Origin: an uncultured Eubacteriales bacterium
Lineage (GTDB): Bacteria; Bacillota; Clostridia; Oscillospirales; Acutalibacteraceae
Assembly (NCBI GenBank): GCA_900321515.1
Contig: ONWI01000231.1
Span: 1-20,679, forward strand
DNA: 20,679 bases
Direction: 5' to 3'
Both the position numbers and the translations under genes were made by a program. Shown in pieces: positions 6,574-13,829 of the stretch; the stretch's first letter is position 1; every line of letters begins with the position of its first letter. Below the pieces are notes generated by a model, which did no database searches, had not been told where the DNA came from, and was given only the letters and a program-made list of their open reading frames with translations.

Positions 6574-8361
6574 TTAGTGTCCTCTGTGTGAGCCTCTGCC
6601 GCCCAACCGGCTGTTGGCGTTGGTGTACTCAATGCCCAGGGCATTCGCGACGGCTTCGATTATGCCGTTGCTGCTCATGGTAGCTCCGCTCACGGTATTC
6701 ACGCTGAGCGACTGAGCGTCGATTATCTCGCCGATAACGGTATCCTTCGCTCTGTTCATATACTGCGAATCCTCGCGGGAACTTTCGACAGTTATGGAGG
6801 TTACTTTGCCGCTCTTTACTTTGACCGTGACCTCAATGCTGCCGTTGCGTCCCTGTCCGGTGCCGCTGTAGGTGCCGTCCTTGAGGTCGGAAAATTTAAG
6901 ATTCGCGTTATTAGCGTTGTCGCTGCCTGTATTCTTGTCTGTGTTTTTGTCTGAGTCTGAATTGCCGTCGTTGCTGCTGCCGGGACGGCCTTTCTTGTTG
7001 TGTCCGCCGTTCTCGCTGCCGTCGGGTCTTCTTCTCTCCCCGCCGTGTCCACCGTCCTGATTCTCTCCGCCGAAGCCGGGTCCTCTGCCCCCATGTCCGC
7101 CGTGCTGCCCTTCTCCGCCGAAGCCGTGCTCGTTGGGCAGGGTTTCGGGTTCGTCCGACTGCTGCGCGGTAATGCCGAGGGCGTTCGCAACGGCCTGAAT
7201 GATTCCGCGGCTGCTGAATGTCGCTCCGCTGACGGTCTGCACGTCGGTGGTCTGACCGGAAATTATCTCACTGATGACCGTATTGCTTGCGCGGCTGAAG
7301 AACTGTTCGTCATCGCTGTAGCTTTCCACGTCAATCGAGGCAATCCTGCCGCCCGAAACCCTGACCCGGACGTTTACGGGACCGCGATATCCCTGGGCGC
7401 TGCCTTCGTATGTCCCGTCTATATACTGTCCCTGAGAGACTGCCGTGAGTCCCGAAATTCCTGCCACGGGCGAACCGACCGTGATTGCGCCTATCTGATA
7501 AATGCCGGTAATGGCAAGGGCAGCCGCACTGCCAGCCACAGCCTCGCGAGGCGAAGTGTAAAGCGCCTTTCTACCGCATTTTTCAACGCAGCGGAAGCAG
7601 TCGATGCATTCGGAGGACCTGACGCTGCCGCCGGGTATGGCTCCGCCCGCCTCAGCCGATACATTCACGCCCATCGGGCATTCGGAATCGCATTTGCCGC
7701 AGCTCACGCACCCGCCGCTTCCTTTGACCCTGAAGAGCCTGCCTCGTGAGATGAGACCGAATACCCCGCCCAGCGGGCAGAAGTAACGGCAGAAGCCGCG
7801 CTCCACAAAGAGCGAGAAAATCATTATCCCGATCAGCAGCTGACCGCCTACGGTCAGCCAGCCGGAAACATCGCTCCAGCCCTTGTAATTGGAATACTGT
7901 CCGAAGACGCTCCACGGGCTGATGAAATCATAGGAAATACTGAATGTCCAGAGCACAAAGAGCACCGCCAGCACTCCGTACCTGATGTTTCTCATTGCGC
8001 GGTCTGATTTCGGGGAAATCCTGAGTCTGGGAATGCCGAGCTTTTTGCCGATGAAGCCAATAAGCTCCTGCATTCCGCCGAAGGCGCAGAGATAGCCGCA
8101 GAAGAACCTGCCCCAGAGCGCCGTTATGGGGACAATCGCCAGCAGCGTCAGTAGATGCGTACCCATTGCCGCCCAAGTGAAATTGCCGCCGAGTATCGCC
8201 TGCCAGAGTCCCTTGAATGAGCCGAGCGCCAGAATGAACAGCCCCGGCATGAGAATGAATCCGACTGCCTGAAAAACATGCCTTACGGCTTGTGTAACGC
8301 TGATTGTCCTGAATAATGATTTTTCCCGGTCATTGATAACCGCAATTTGTCTTGTTTCCAT
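6574..8361 (-). CDS. NapH-like membrane Fe-S protein with two FMN-binding (flavinylated) domains
   Basis: A 595-aa protein. The N-terminal membrane part has segments near 27-47, 66-84, 127-148 and 168-188, with paired CGYLC (88-92) and CRYFCP (191-196) motifs as in NapH/RnfE/NosR-type electron-transfer proteins. Two 4Fe-4S motifs follow: C218/C221/C224/C228-P and C252/C255/C258/C262. Another hydrophobic segment at about 274-292 leads outside to two FMN_bind domains (about 313-397 and 495-577). Each ends in SGAT-x-SS, in which Thr381 and Thr561 are the predicted flavin attachment sites. A Gly/His/Asn/Asp-rich linker joins them. It probably carries electrons across the membrane to extracytosolic flavins. 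AAAGGAG lies ten nt before the start. The flavin transferase gene ends 51 nt upstream, so the two form an operon. Confidence 0.88.
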   Translation of the reverse strand: METRQIAVINDREKSLFRTISVTQAVRHVFQAVGFILMPGLFILALGSFKGLWQAILGGNFTWAAMGTHLLTLLAIVPITALWGRFFCGYLCAFGGMQELIGFIGKKLGIPRLRISPKSDRAMRNIRYGVLAVLFVLWTFSISYDFISPWSVFGQYSNYKGWSDVSGWLTVGGQLLIGIMIFSLFVERGFCRYFCPLGGVFGLISRGRLFRVKGSGGCVSCGKCDSECPMGVNVSAEAGGAIPGGSVRSSECIDCFRCVEKCGRKALYTSPREAVAGSAAALAITGIYQIGAITVGSPVAGISGLTAVSQGQYIDGTYEGSAQGYRGPVNVRVRVSGGRIASIDVESYSDDEQFFSRASNTVISEIISGQTTDVQTVSGATFSSRGIIQAVANALGITAQQSDEPETLPNEHGFGGEGQHGGHGGRGPGFGGENQDGGHGGERRRPDGSENGGHNKKGRPGSSNDGNSDSDKNTDKNTGSDNANNANLKFSDLKDGTYSGTGQGRNGSIEVTVKVKSGKVTSITVESSREDSQYMNRAKDTVIGEIIDAQSLSVNTVSGATMSSNGIIEAVANALGIEYTNANSRLGGRGSHRGH

Positions 8362-8412
8362 GATAAATGCACTCCTTTTTTATCTCGAATTTGCCGATAG
8401 CACAGAATATAA

Positions 8413-9270
8413 TTACTGCCGGCACTGATTTACCCTTGCTCTGATGTCTTTGGTGGCGAATATTCCGCCGTCGCCGAGAATGAATACTCCCTCCAGCCCG
8501 AGCAGACTCAGCAGCCGCGAACCGCGCATCGAGCCGAGAATCATGCATGCTGTCGCCGCGACGTCCGCCGCGGCTCCGTCCCTGCCGACTACCGTAACGG
8601 AGGCGAGATCGCTTACCGCCGGCTTGCCCGAAAGCGGGTCGAAAATGTGATGTCCTCTCTCATACAGTCCCGATGTCACCACTGCCTCATCAACGCTGTC
8701 GAATGAAGCGGCTATCTTCCCGGGCTCGAACGGGTTGCGAATGCCCACTCTGCCCGTCCTGCCGATATTCCTCACCGTACCGCCCAGATTGATCTCGGCT
8801 GACGTGATTCCATGACGTTCCAGTATTCCGGCAACTCTGTCCACGGCGTATCCCTTGGCTATTCCGCCCAGATGAATCCCCTGACCGCGGCTGCGCAGCC
8901 GCACCGAAAGCATATTGTCGTCAAGCACCAGATCGCGGTAATTCACCTTTGCACCGGCACTTTCCGGCTGGGTCAGTGGCTTGGTGGTTATATCAAACAC
9001 GCCGCCCGTCAGTTCGCCGTATTCCACACTCAGCCGTAGCAGGTCATATGTGTCTCTGCTGACCAGAGTGTCTCGCAGACCTGCGTTTGAATTTATCAGG
9101 GATATTTCGCTTTCCGGCTTGAAGACCGAAAGGCGGTCGTCCATGCCGTCGATGTATCGTTCCGCGCTGTCAAGCGCCTCGCGCGCGGCTTCACGCTGTG
9201 ATTCGCCGAAGCGGGCGGTTATGCGGTTCACCGTGCCAAGCGCGCTGAACATTTTTTCTATTGTTCCCAT
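8413..9270 (-). CDS. apbE: FAD:protein FMN transferase (ApbE)
   Basis: A 285-aa ApbE-type protein. Conserved blocks include LSVFKPESEISLIN, TGGVFDITTKPL, LGGIAKGYAVD, INLGGTVRNIG, HHIFDPLSGKPA and ADVAATACMIL, the last two contributing FAD and metal binding. ApbE attaches FMN from FAD to a Thr or Ser in the SGAT motif of FMN-binding domains; the adjacent downstream gene supplies two such motifs, so enzyme and substrate are encoded together. The frame extends to an ATG at 9306, but GGGGAGGAG lies inside that extension 12-14 nt before the ATG at 9270, and a TATACT box overlaps the longer start, so I prefer 9270. Neither version has a recognisable signal peptide or lipobox, which is odd for an extracytosolic target. 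Confidence 0.9.
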   Translation of the reverse strand: MGTIEKMFSALGTVNRITARFGESQREAAREALDSAERYIDGMDDRLSVFKPESEISLINSNAGLRDTLVSRDTYDLLRLSVEYGELTGGVFDITTKPLTQPESAGAKVNYRDLVLDDNMLSVRLRSRGQGIHLGGIAKGYAVDRVAGILERHGITSAEINLGGTVRNIGRTGRVGIRNPFEPGKIAASFDSVDEAVVTSGLYERGHHIFDPLSGKPAVSDLASVTVVGRDGAAADVAATACMILGSMRGSRLLSLLGLEGVFILGDGGIFATKDIRARVNQCRQ

Positions 9271-9363
9271 TTCGCTTTTTGTCTCCTCCCCTTTGTTTTC
9301 TGACATGAGTATAACCCGCTTAACTTAAAAATACTTAAAATTCTTTATTATTTTCTGAAGGTC

Positions 9364-9404
9364 AAAAAACGGGCGGTGCGCTGAAATGACTCAGCGCACC
9401 GCCC
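9364..9404 (-). terminator. Intrinsic terminator of the VanZ operon
   Basis: A perfect 14-bp GC-rich stem (9371-9384 with 9391-9404) and a 6-nt loop, followed on the minus strand by G then T6. It lies about 60 nt downstream of the VanZ-like stop codon. Confidence 0.9.
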
Positions 9405-9466
9405 ATAATGTATTCCGATCAATGATATCCACGCGTATCGGCTTTCAGCCGGGAACTGACCAGGAT

Positions 9467-10039
9467 TTATTTAACAGTTGAAAACCTGTCTATAAATCCG
9501 CCGAATCGCCTGTGAAGCAGCCGGTAAATCAAAAAACCGAGTGCCGCGCCGGCGGTATTGAGGATAAGATCGTCGATGTCAGTCGAACGCGGCAGGAAGA
9601 GCTGCGTTATCTCTATAAAAAGCGACGCAAAAAAACCTGCGGCTATCGCCTTCCTGCCGGACGCACGCCAGAGAAGCGGCGGAAAGAAGCCGAAAGGCAT
9701 GAACATCACGACATTCCCGGTGAAATTGATGAGCAGGCTGTAACAGGAATGCCTGACAAACAGATCCTCATACGTGTAACAGATAAACCGGAAAGGTATC
9801 AGCCATGTCTCGTGTACTCTGCCGTCCGGAGATGAAACGGTGCTCGGAATCACCGTCTGAGAAGCAAGCCCGGCGATGAATGCCGCAAACAGCAGCAAGC
9901 CGGCTTCATGGTACCAGTTGATCTCTTTCCTTCGCGTGTGAGAAACCATCAAAGCCAAAAATTTCGCCGCCGCCCATGCAATAGCGGCAGCCGCCATATA
10001 CGGAGCCATTGCCCTGATAAAACCAGATACAGCGTTCAT
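9467..10039 (-). CDS. VanZ-family membrane protein
   Basis: A 190-aa integral membrane protein with about five hydrophobic segments. The VanZ-like signature is clear: NFTGNVVMFMPFGFF (about 104-118) and IEITQLFLPRSTDIDDLILNTAG (about 142-164), the latter carrying the conserved E-x-x-Q and the DxDDxxxNxxG motif. VanZ was named for low-level teicoplanin resistance in VanA clusters, but most homologues have no proven function, and no other glycopeptide-resistance genes are seen here. The start codon overlaps the stop of the small upstream gene (ATGA), showing translational coupling. Transcription ends at 9364-9404. Confidence 0.88.
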   Translation of the reverse strand: MNAVSGFIRAMAPYMAAAAIAWAAAKFLALMVSHTRRKEINWYHEAGLLLFAAFIAGLASQTVIPSTVSSPDGRVHETWLIPFRFICYTYEDLFVRHSCYSLLINFTGNVVMFMPFGFFPPLLWRASGRKAIAAGFFASLFIEITQLFLPRSTDIDDLILNTAGAALGFLIYRLLHRRFGGFIDRFSTVK

Positions 10040-10239
10040 CTGCCGGCTTTCCCCCGCCTGACGGCAGTGATGTAGCCCACGGTCACACCGATAACGGCAG
10101 GCAGACAGAGATCGTTAAACGCCGAAAAACTGTATGTCCCGCCGCTTACCACCGAGGCATGGATGAAATCAAGCGCATTCCAGAAAACCACACAGAAGAG
10201 CGCCAGCACCGCCATCGAAATCAGATCACCTTTTTTCAT
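10036..10239 (-). CDS. Small two-helix membrane protein upstream of the VanZ gene
   Basis: A 67-aa protein with hydrophobic segments at about 8-25 and 43-60 and a basic C-terminus (RRGKAGR). I recognise no family. The start at 10239 is chosen over an earlier in-frame codon at 10299 because AAAGGACG lies about seven nt upstream and the hydrophobic pattern begins there. Its stop overlaps the VanZ-like start by four bases, so the proteins are probably made together and may form a complex. The promoter is likely the one at 10493-10521. Confidence 0.7.
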   Translation of the reverse strand: MKKGDLISMAVLALFCVVFWNALDFIHASVVSGGTYSFSAFNDLCLPAVIGVTVGYITAVRRGKAGR

Positions 10240-10492
10240 GAAAACACGTCCTTTATTTCTTTGAAAACGCTGAAAAAACTCTCGGACATAGCAGTCCATT
10301 CCGCGCCGCCAGAATACCCTCCCGACGGAGCATGAGAGAACTGTGAGTGAATCGGCTTAGGAACTGTGCAGAATTTAATCAGTCGTTTATTGCCAAAAAA
10401 TAAAGTGTCCTTCGGCATTCTGACGAGCTAAATGTATTTATTATTTCTGCACGGTTACTTAATCAGCGCTTCCCTTGATTTATCCTTGTTTC

Positions 10493-10521
10493 ATTGTAAC
10501 AATTGATAATGTTAAAGTCAA
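10493..10521 (-). promoter_or_regulatory. Sigma-A-type promoter of the VanZ operon
   Basis: On the minus strand, -35 TTGACT (10521-10516), a 17-nt spacer and -10 TACAAT (10498-10493). The implied leader before the small membrane-protein gene is about 245 nt; I see no known riboswitch in it. Confidence 0.65.
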
Positions 10522-10687
10522 CCTATTACGAATATTATTAAGAGCCAATACTATTTTAGCAATTGAATCTGCACAAAAATTCAGTTCTGAATTGGTGACT
10601 TTGTCAATAGAAAAAATGAAGCGGAATATTCAGTTATCAGATTTTGCAACCTTTCTATATATATATTGCATATTACCGCAGTTGGTA

Positions 10688-10798
10688 TTGACTTTTTTGC
10701 CATTTCATGTTAATCTATAATTAGTGAGGTGTATGTGTTGAAATAATCATTTTTACCAGTTTTGTGTTTATTGTTAAATAAAACTGCATAAAAATAAT
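10688..10798 (+). promoter_or_regulatory. Probable promoter zone of the pilus operon
   Basis: Several incomplete promoter-like pairs occur: TTGACT at 10688 with a perfect TATAAT at 10716-10721 but a 22-nt spacer, and TTGTTA at 10771 with AATAAT at 10793 and a 16-nt spacer. No single site is convincing, which would fit a promoter that needs an activator. Confidence 0.35.
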
Positions 10799-10850
10799 TT
10801 TCTTTCATTGCATTTAAGTAATATAACATCACAGCAAAGGAGGAACAGAC

Positions 10851-11582
10851 GTGAATATCAAGAAATTCAGAATCGTACTGTCGGCAATACTTGTTGCAGC
10901 GGCGGTTTTCTGCGCGATCCCCGTCTCTGCCGAAGGGAATACCTACACCGTATCATTCCAGGTTGCAGTCAGCAATCCCAAAAAGAACATTCCCACTAAT
11001 ACCGAATTCAAACTGGTAATCGAAGGACAGCCTCACGCTCCGCTTCCCGATCCGGCAGAAATCCCGGCGGGCGTAAACGGCACTTACAAATTCGAGCCAA
11101 TAGAATTCAACGAGCCGGGGAACTACAGCTACACCGTAAAACAGGTGGCGCCGGATGACCATAAGCTCATCCCCGACACGCAGGTGTACCGTATCGACGT
11201 CACGGTAATACGCAGCGAGAACGGCGATCTCGAAGGCGGCTTCACCATCTCCAATCAGCAGGGGAACGGCAAACCCACCTTCATCTCGTTCAGAAACGAC
11301 TACAAACGTTCCGCAAGCATGCACAACATCAATGAAGATGACGATAAGCCCATAAACATCATGGACAAGAACGGCAAATCCATAAGAGATGGCGGCAAGG
11401 GCGGCAGCAAGGGCAGCGACAGTCCCCGGAACAAACTGATTTCCCTGCCCCGGACCGGCGAACCACTTTCCCCGGCGTTCGGCGGACTTATCCTGTCCGG
11501 AGTGCTTTTCATAATCTTTCTTGTGGTAAGGAAACGGCGCAGCGGAAAACCGGAGGACGGAGGCGCCCCGGATGAACAATAA
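10851..11582 (+). CDS. Small FctA/Spy0128-type pilin with LPRTG sorting signal
   Basis: A 243-aa surface protein. It has a signal peptide (about 1-27, KKFR then a hydrophobic core, VSA cleavage). An FctA-type pilin isopeptide-linkage domain spans about 30-152, with the typical FEPIEFNEPGNYSYTVKQV core and terminal FRNDY strand. A Gly/Lys/Ser-rich stalk follows, then SLPRTG (198-203), a hydrophobic segment and a basic tail (RKRRSGK) of unusual length. The start is GTG at 10851 with AAAGGAGG seven nt upstream. The usual early Lys and central Glu of the internal isopeptide bond are not evident, while the final Asn (N149) is present. It is the first gene of the pilus operon; its stop overlaps the next start by 11 nt. 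It may be a minor or base pilin. Confidence 0.8.
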   Translation: MNIKKFRIVLSAILVAAAVFCAIPVSAEGNTYTVSFQVAVSNPKKNIPTNTEFKLVIEGQPHAPLPDPAEIPAGVNGTYKFEPIEFNEPGNYSYTVKQVAPDDHKLIPDTQVYRIDVTVIRSENGDLEGGFTISNQQGNGKPTFISFRNDYKRSASMHNINEDDDKPINIMDKNGKSIRDGGKGGSKGSDSPRNKLISLPRTGEPLSPAFGGLILSGVLFIIFLVVRKRRSGKPEDGGAPDEQ

Positions 11583-12168
11583 TATCACCGACGGGCTGAC
11601 GTCCCCCGCTCCCGGCGAAGTACTTTCCGGAAAACCGGCAGAGGATGAAACCGCTTCACAACACAAGAATCCAAAAATCAATAAAAAACTCCCCCAGGTG
11701 GCAAAGGAATTCATAATCCGCATTGCCGCAACCGCCATTGCGGTGTGGATTGCTCTGACTTTCGTTATCGGGATATATATATGTCATTCCGACACATGTT
11801 ACCCCATGGTAAAGGACGGCGATCTCTGCGTTACATTAAGACCGCAGGCGCCGGGTCAGGGCGATCTTGTGGTTTACAGGCACGAAGGCGAGATACGCTT
11901 CGGCAGGGTAGCCGCCACGGCAGGCGACAGCATCGATATAAAGGACGGCGTTGTGTGGGTCAACGGATATATAGCGCTGTCGGATCCGCTTCCGGACACA
12001 TACGACGGCGCAGCAGAGGCCGGATATCCCCTCACCGTGCCGGAGAACAGCGTGTTTGTCCTGAGCGACAACAGCTATGACACAAAAGACAGCAGGCTCT
12101 TCGGAGCCGTACCGCTAAGCGACTGCTGCGGCAAAGTGATATTCCTCATGCGCCGCAGAGGCTTCTGA
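11572..12168 (+). CDS. SipA-like signal peptidase homologue lacking catalytic Ser and Lys
   Basis: A 198-aa type I signal peptidase fold. A cytoplasmic N-terminus of about 45 residues precedes one transmembrane helix (about 47-70). The box with the catalytic serine (SMxP in active enzymes) reads T75-C-Y-P78. The box with the general-base lysine (KRVxGxxGD) reads G111-R-V-A-A-T-A-G-D. The last box, DNSYDTKDSRLFG (166-178), is well kept. Both catalytic residues are therefore replaced while the fold is conserved. In Streptococcus pyogenes FCT pilus islands, SipA has lost the same two residues yet is needed for pilus assembly. By analogy this is a pilin assembly factor, not a peptidase. The start has GGAGG sequences upstream and overlaps the pilin gene. 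Confidence 0.85.
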   Translation: MNNNITDGLTSPAPGEVLSGKPAEDETASQHKNPKINKKLPQVAKEFIIRIAATAIAVWIALTFVIGIYICHSDTCYPMVKDGDLCVTLRPQAPGQGDLVVYRHEGEIRFGRVAATAGDSIDIKDGVVWVNGYIALSDPLPDTYDGAAEAGYPLTVPENSVFVLSDNSYDTKDSRLFGAVPLSDCCGKVIFLMRRRGF

Positions 12169-12193
12169 TACAAAACAGCCGACTTGAAATAAA

Positions 12194-12207
12194 AGGAGGC
12201 GTCTCCT
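12194..12207 (+). promoter_or_regulatory. Ribosome binding site within a small hairpin
   Basis: AGGAG and CTCCT form a 5-bp stem around a GCGT loop. This covers the Shine-Dalgarno sequence of the larger pilin gene and ends one base before its ATG. It may tune translation, though a 5-bp stem is weak. Confidence 0.4.
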
Positions 12208-12208
12208 G

Positions 12209-13462
12209 ATGAAAAAATACAGGTTTGCCGCCGCACTGACGGCATTTCTGATAGCGTCATCTTCATTTGCACTTACAGCCAGGGCTGCCAATGGAGATTA
12301 TTCGCAGATAATAGATTCCGTGCCGATAAAAAAATATCTCGTTATGAAAAAAGGCATATCCGTACCGTGCGTGACATTCAGATATACGCTCGCTCCCGGA
12401 CAGGCTGTCGCCGGCACCGACAGCACGCATGAGATCATGGCGGGACCTGCGGGAGCGTTGTTTGCCTCATCGCAAAGCACATCGCTCACCGTCACCTTCA
12501 CTCCCGACGACCAACCGACGTCCGAAGCGTCAGCGCCGTCAGGCAGCACCATACAGTTTGCCACGACGAATACCTCTGACGAGGTATTCGTCGAAAAGGC
12601 GCTTACAATCGATCTAAGCGGCGTCAGTTTTCCCGCGGCGGGAATATACCGCTATGTCGTCACCCAGCAGTCCTCCACCGCCGCCGGAATAATCCCCGAC
12701 AGCACAAACAAACGATACATCGACGTATTCGTACACAAATCCGACCGCACCGACGAGGACACCTATGACCCCGGCTCCGCCATAATCAGGCTCAACACAG
12801 GCGTTCCGGACGCCGACGGCAAGTCGCCGGCAGCAATCAAATCCACCGGCTTCACCAACCGGTATGACACGCACAACCTCAAATTTACCAAGAGCGTAAG
12901 CGGCAATCAGGCGTCAGGCAACAAATACTTCAGATTCACCGTAAAACTCGACGGGCGCAAGGCTTCAGGAGACGAAGATACCCGCGTCAGAGTGAGCGGT
13001 ACATTCGATTCTCAGCCGACCGAGAACATGGCTACGTTATATGACGCGGACGTGATGGCTGAGGCAAATGAAGACGTGGAATATGTCACTCTCTCCCAGC
13101 TCAGGGAAGGAAGGGATTTCTACATAAGGGGCGGTCAGTCAATTCTGCTCACAGGCATTCCCGCCGGATCGCAATATGTCGTGGCAGAGAATAATGAGGA
13201 TTACACCCCGTCGGTTACGGTCTATGGGGACCAGGATTGCACCGCGGATGACAATACTGTGACCGACACTTCCTTAACCCAGGACACATCTCTCGATTTT
13301 GTCAACACGCTCAATGGCGTGATTCCCTCCACAGGCATGGCGGCGGCATTTGCGATACCCGCCGCCGCCATGCTTGCGGGCTTCGCCGGAATAGCGCTGC
13401 TTGCCGTAAAGCGCGTAAGAGCTTCAAAGAAAAAAGCTTTGGAAGGAAACGGCATTGAATAG
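12209..13462 (+). CDS. FctA-type pilin (probable major pilin) with IPSTG sorting signal
   Basis: A 417-aa surface protein. It has a signal peptide (about 1-27, ARA cleavage). An FctA/Spy0128-like domain (about 33-220) begins with VPIKKYL and VPCVTFRYTL and ends in GFTNRYDTHN; K41 or K42 and N217 are the likely isopeptide pair. A second domain (about 222-368) begins LKFTKSVSGN and ends VNTLNG. The cell-wall sorting signal is VIPSTG (371-376), a hydrophobic stretch and KRVRASKKK. Its position after the SipA-like gene matches FctA in streptococcal FCT islands, so I infer the major shaft subunit. In the strand where the catalytic Glu is expected (YRYVVTQQ) there is Gln. Its stop overlaps the next gene by eight nt. 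Confidence 0.85.
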   Translation: MKKYRFAAALTAFLIASSSFALTARAANGDYSQIIDSVPIKKYLVMKKGISVPCVTFRYTLAPGQAVAGTDSTHEIMAGPAGALFASSQSTSLTVTFTPDDQPTSEASAPSGSTIQFATTNTSDEVFVEKALTIDLSGVSFPAAGIYRYVVTQQSSTAAGIIPDSTNKRYIDVFVHKSDRTDEDTYDPGSAIIRLNTGVPDADGKSPAAIKSTGFTNRYDTHNLKFTKSVSGNQASGNKYFRFTVKLDGRKASGDEDTRVRVSGTFDSQPTENMATLYDADVMAEANEDVEYVTLSQLREGRDFYIRGGQSILLTGIPAGSQYVVAENNEDYTPSVTVYGDQDCTADDNTVTDTSLTQDTSLDFVNTLNGVIPSTGMAAAFAIPAAAMLAGFAGIALLAVKRVRASKKKALEGNGIE

Positions 13463-13772
13463 ACTCAACAAAATATTCGGGGCGCTGGACGCTTTTCTTG
13501 ACAGGGATTACGCCTCAAAACACAGGCACGGCACGCTGCTGATCGGCAGGAACGGTCTGCGCCGCTGCGGACTTACGGTATTCGCCGTGCTCCGGACCGA
13601 AGCCGAGGAGCTTGCCGCGTTTGACGTGGAAAATCCGCCGAATGCAAGGGAATATATACTCTCGCATTCCCAGATATTGCTCGGCACGCCCGGGGAACGT
13701 ATTCTTGCACTCTCCACCTGCGACGGAGAGGACGAGGCAATGAGAATAATAGTCGCCTGCAACATAAACTGA
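13455..13772 (+). CDS. C-terminal half of a class B sortase (no catalytic His)
   Basis: A 105-aa protein. It aligns by eye to the second half of class B sortases: IFGALDAFLDRDYASKH (7-23), the FAVL strand (43-46), then LSTC (C89, active-site Cys) and the catalytic Arg R97 in AMRIIVACNI. Class B sortases are usually 230-250 aa, and the GHN segment with the catalytic His lies just before the point where this protein begins. The upstream DNA in this frame encodes no such motif, and the previous pilin occupies it in another frame. There is no signal anchor. The start is TTG at 13455 with GGAAGG eight nt upstream. It is either a remnant of the pilus sortase or a half-protein retained for an accessory role. 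Its place in the operon is that of the class B pilus sortase in FCT islands. Confidence 0.7.
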   Translation: MNRLNKIFGALDAFLDRDYASKHRHGTLLIGRNGLRRCGLTVFAVLRTEAEELAAFDVENPPNAREYILSHSQILLGTPGERILALSTCDGEDEAMRIIVACNIN

Positions 13773-13829
13773 GCGGAAGACTATGAAAATTATTTCTGCA
13801 ATACACATCATCATGAAAGGGGAGGAAGC

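Larger units (their letters stand above)
10240..10850. other. AT-rich divergent intergenic region between the VanZ operon and the pilus locus
   Basis: About 610 bp without a convincing gene, clearly more AT-rich from about 10420 onward than its surroundings. It holds the leader of the VanZ operon (about 10240-10486), that operon's promoter, a perfect 7-bp dyad (AATTCAG-TT-CTGAATT) at 10578-10593, and probably the pilus promoter with an untranslated leader of 50-120 nt. Short open frames in it lack ribosome binding sites. Confidence 0.7.

Noticed and set aside
9467..10039. A glycopeptide resistance cluster suggested by the VanZ-like protein.
   Set aside because: No vanH, vanA, vanX, vanR or vanS homologue is present, and the VanZ family is widespread outside resistance clusters.
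10236..10418. A 60-aa minus-strand frame whose stop overlaps the start of the small membrane protein (ATGA).
   Set aside because: There is no ribosome binding site at its start and no recognisable features. The small protein has its own good site, so the overlap is probably chance; a leader peptide cannot be excluded.
10475..10720. An 81-aa open frame in the AT-rich intergenic region.
   Set aside because: It starts at TTG with no ribosome binding site, overlaps the VanZ operon promoter on the other strand, and has the composition expected of AT-rich noncoding DNA.
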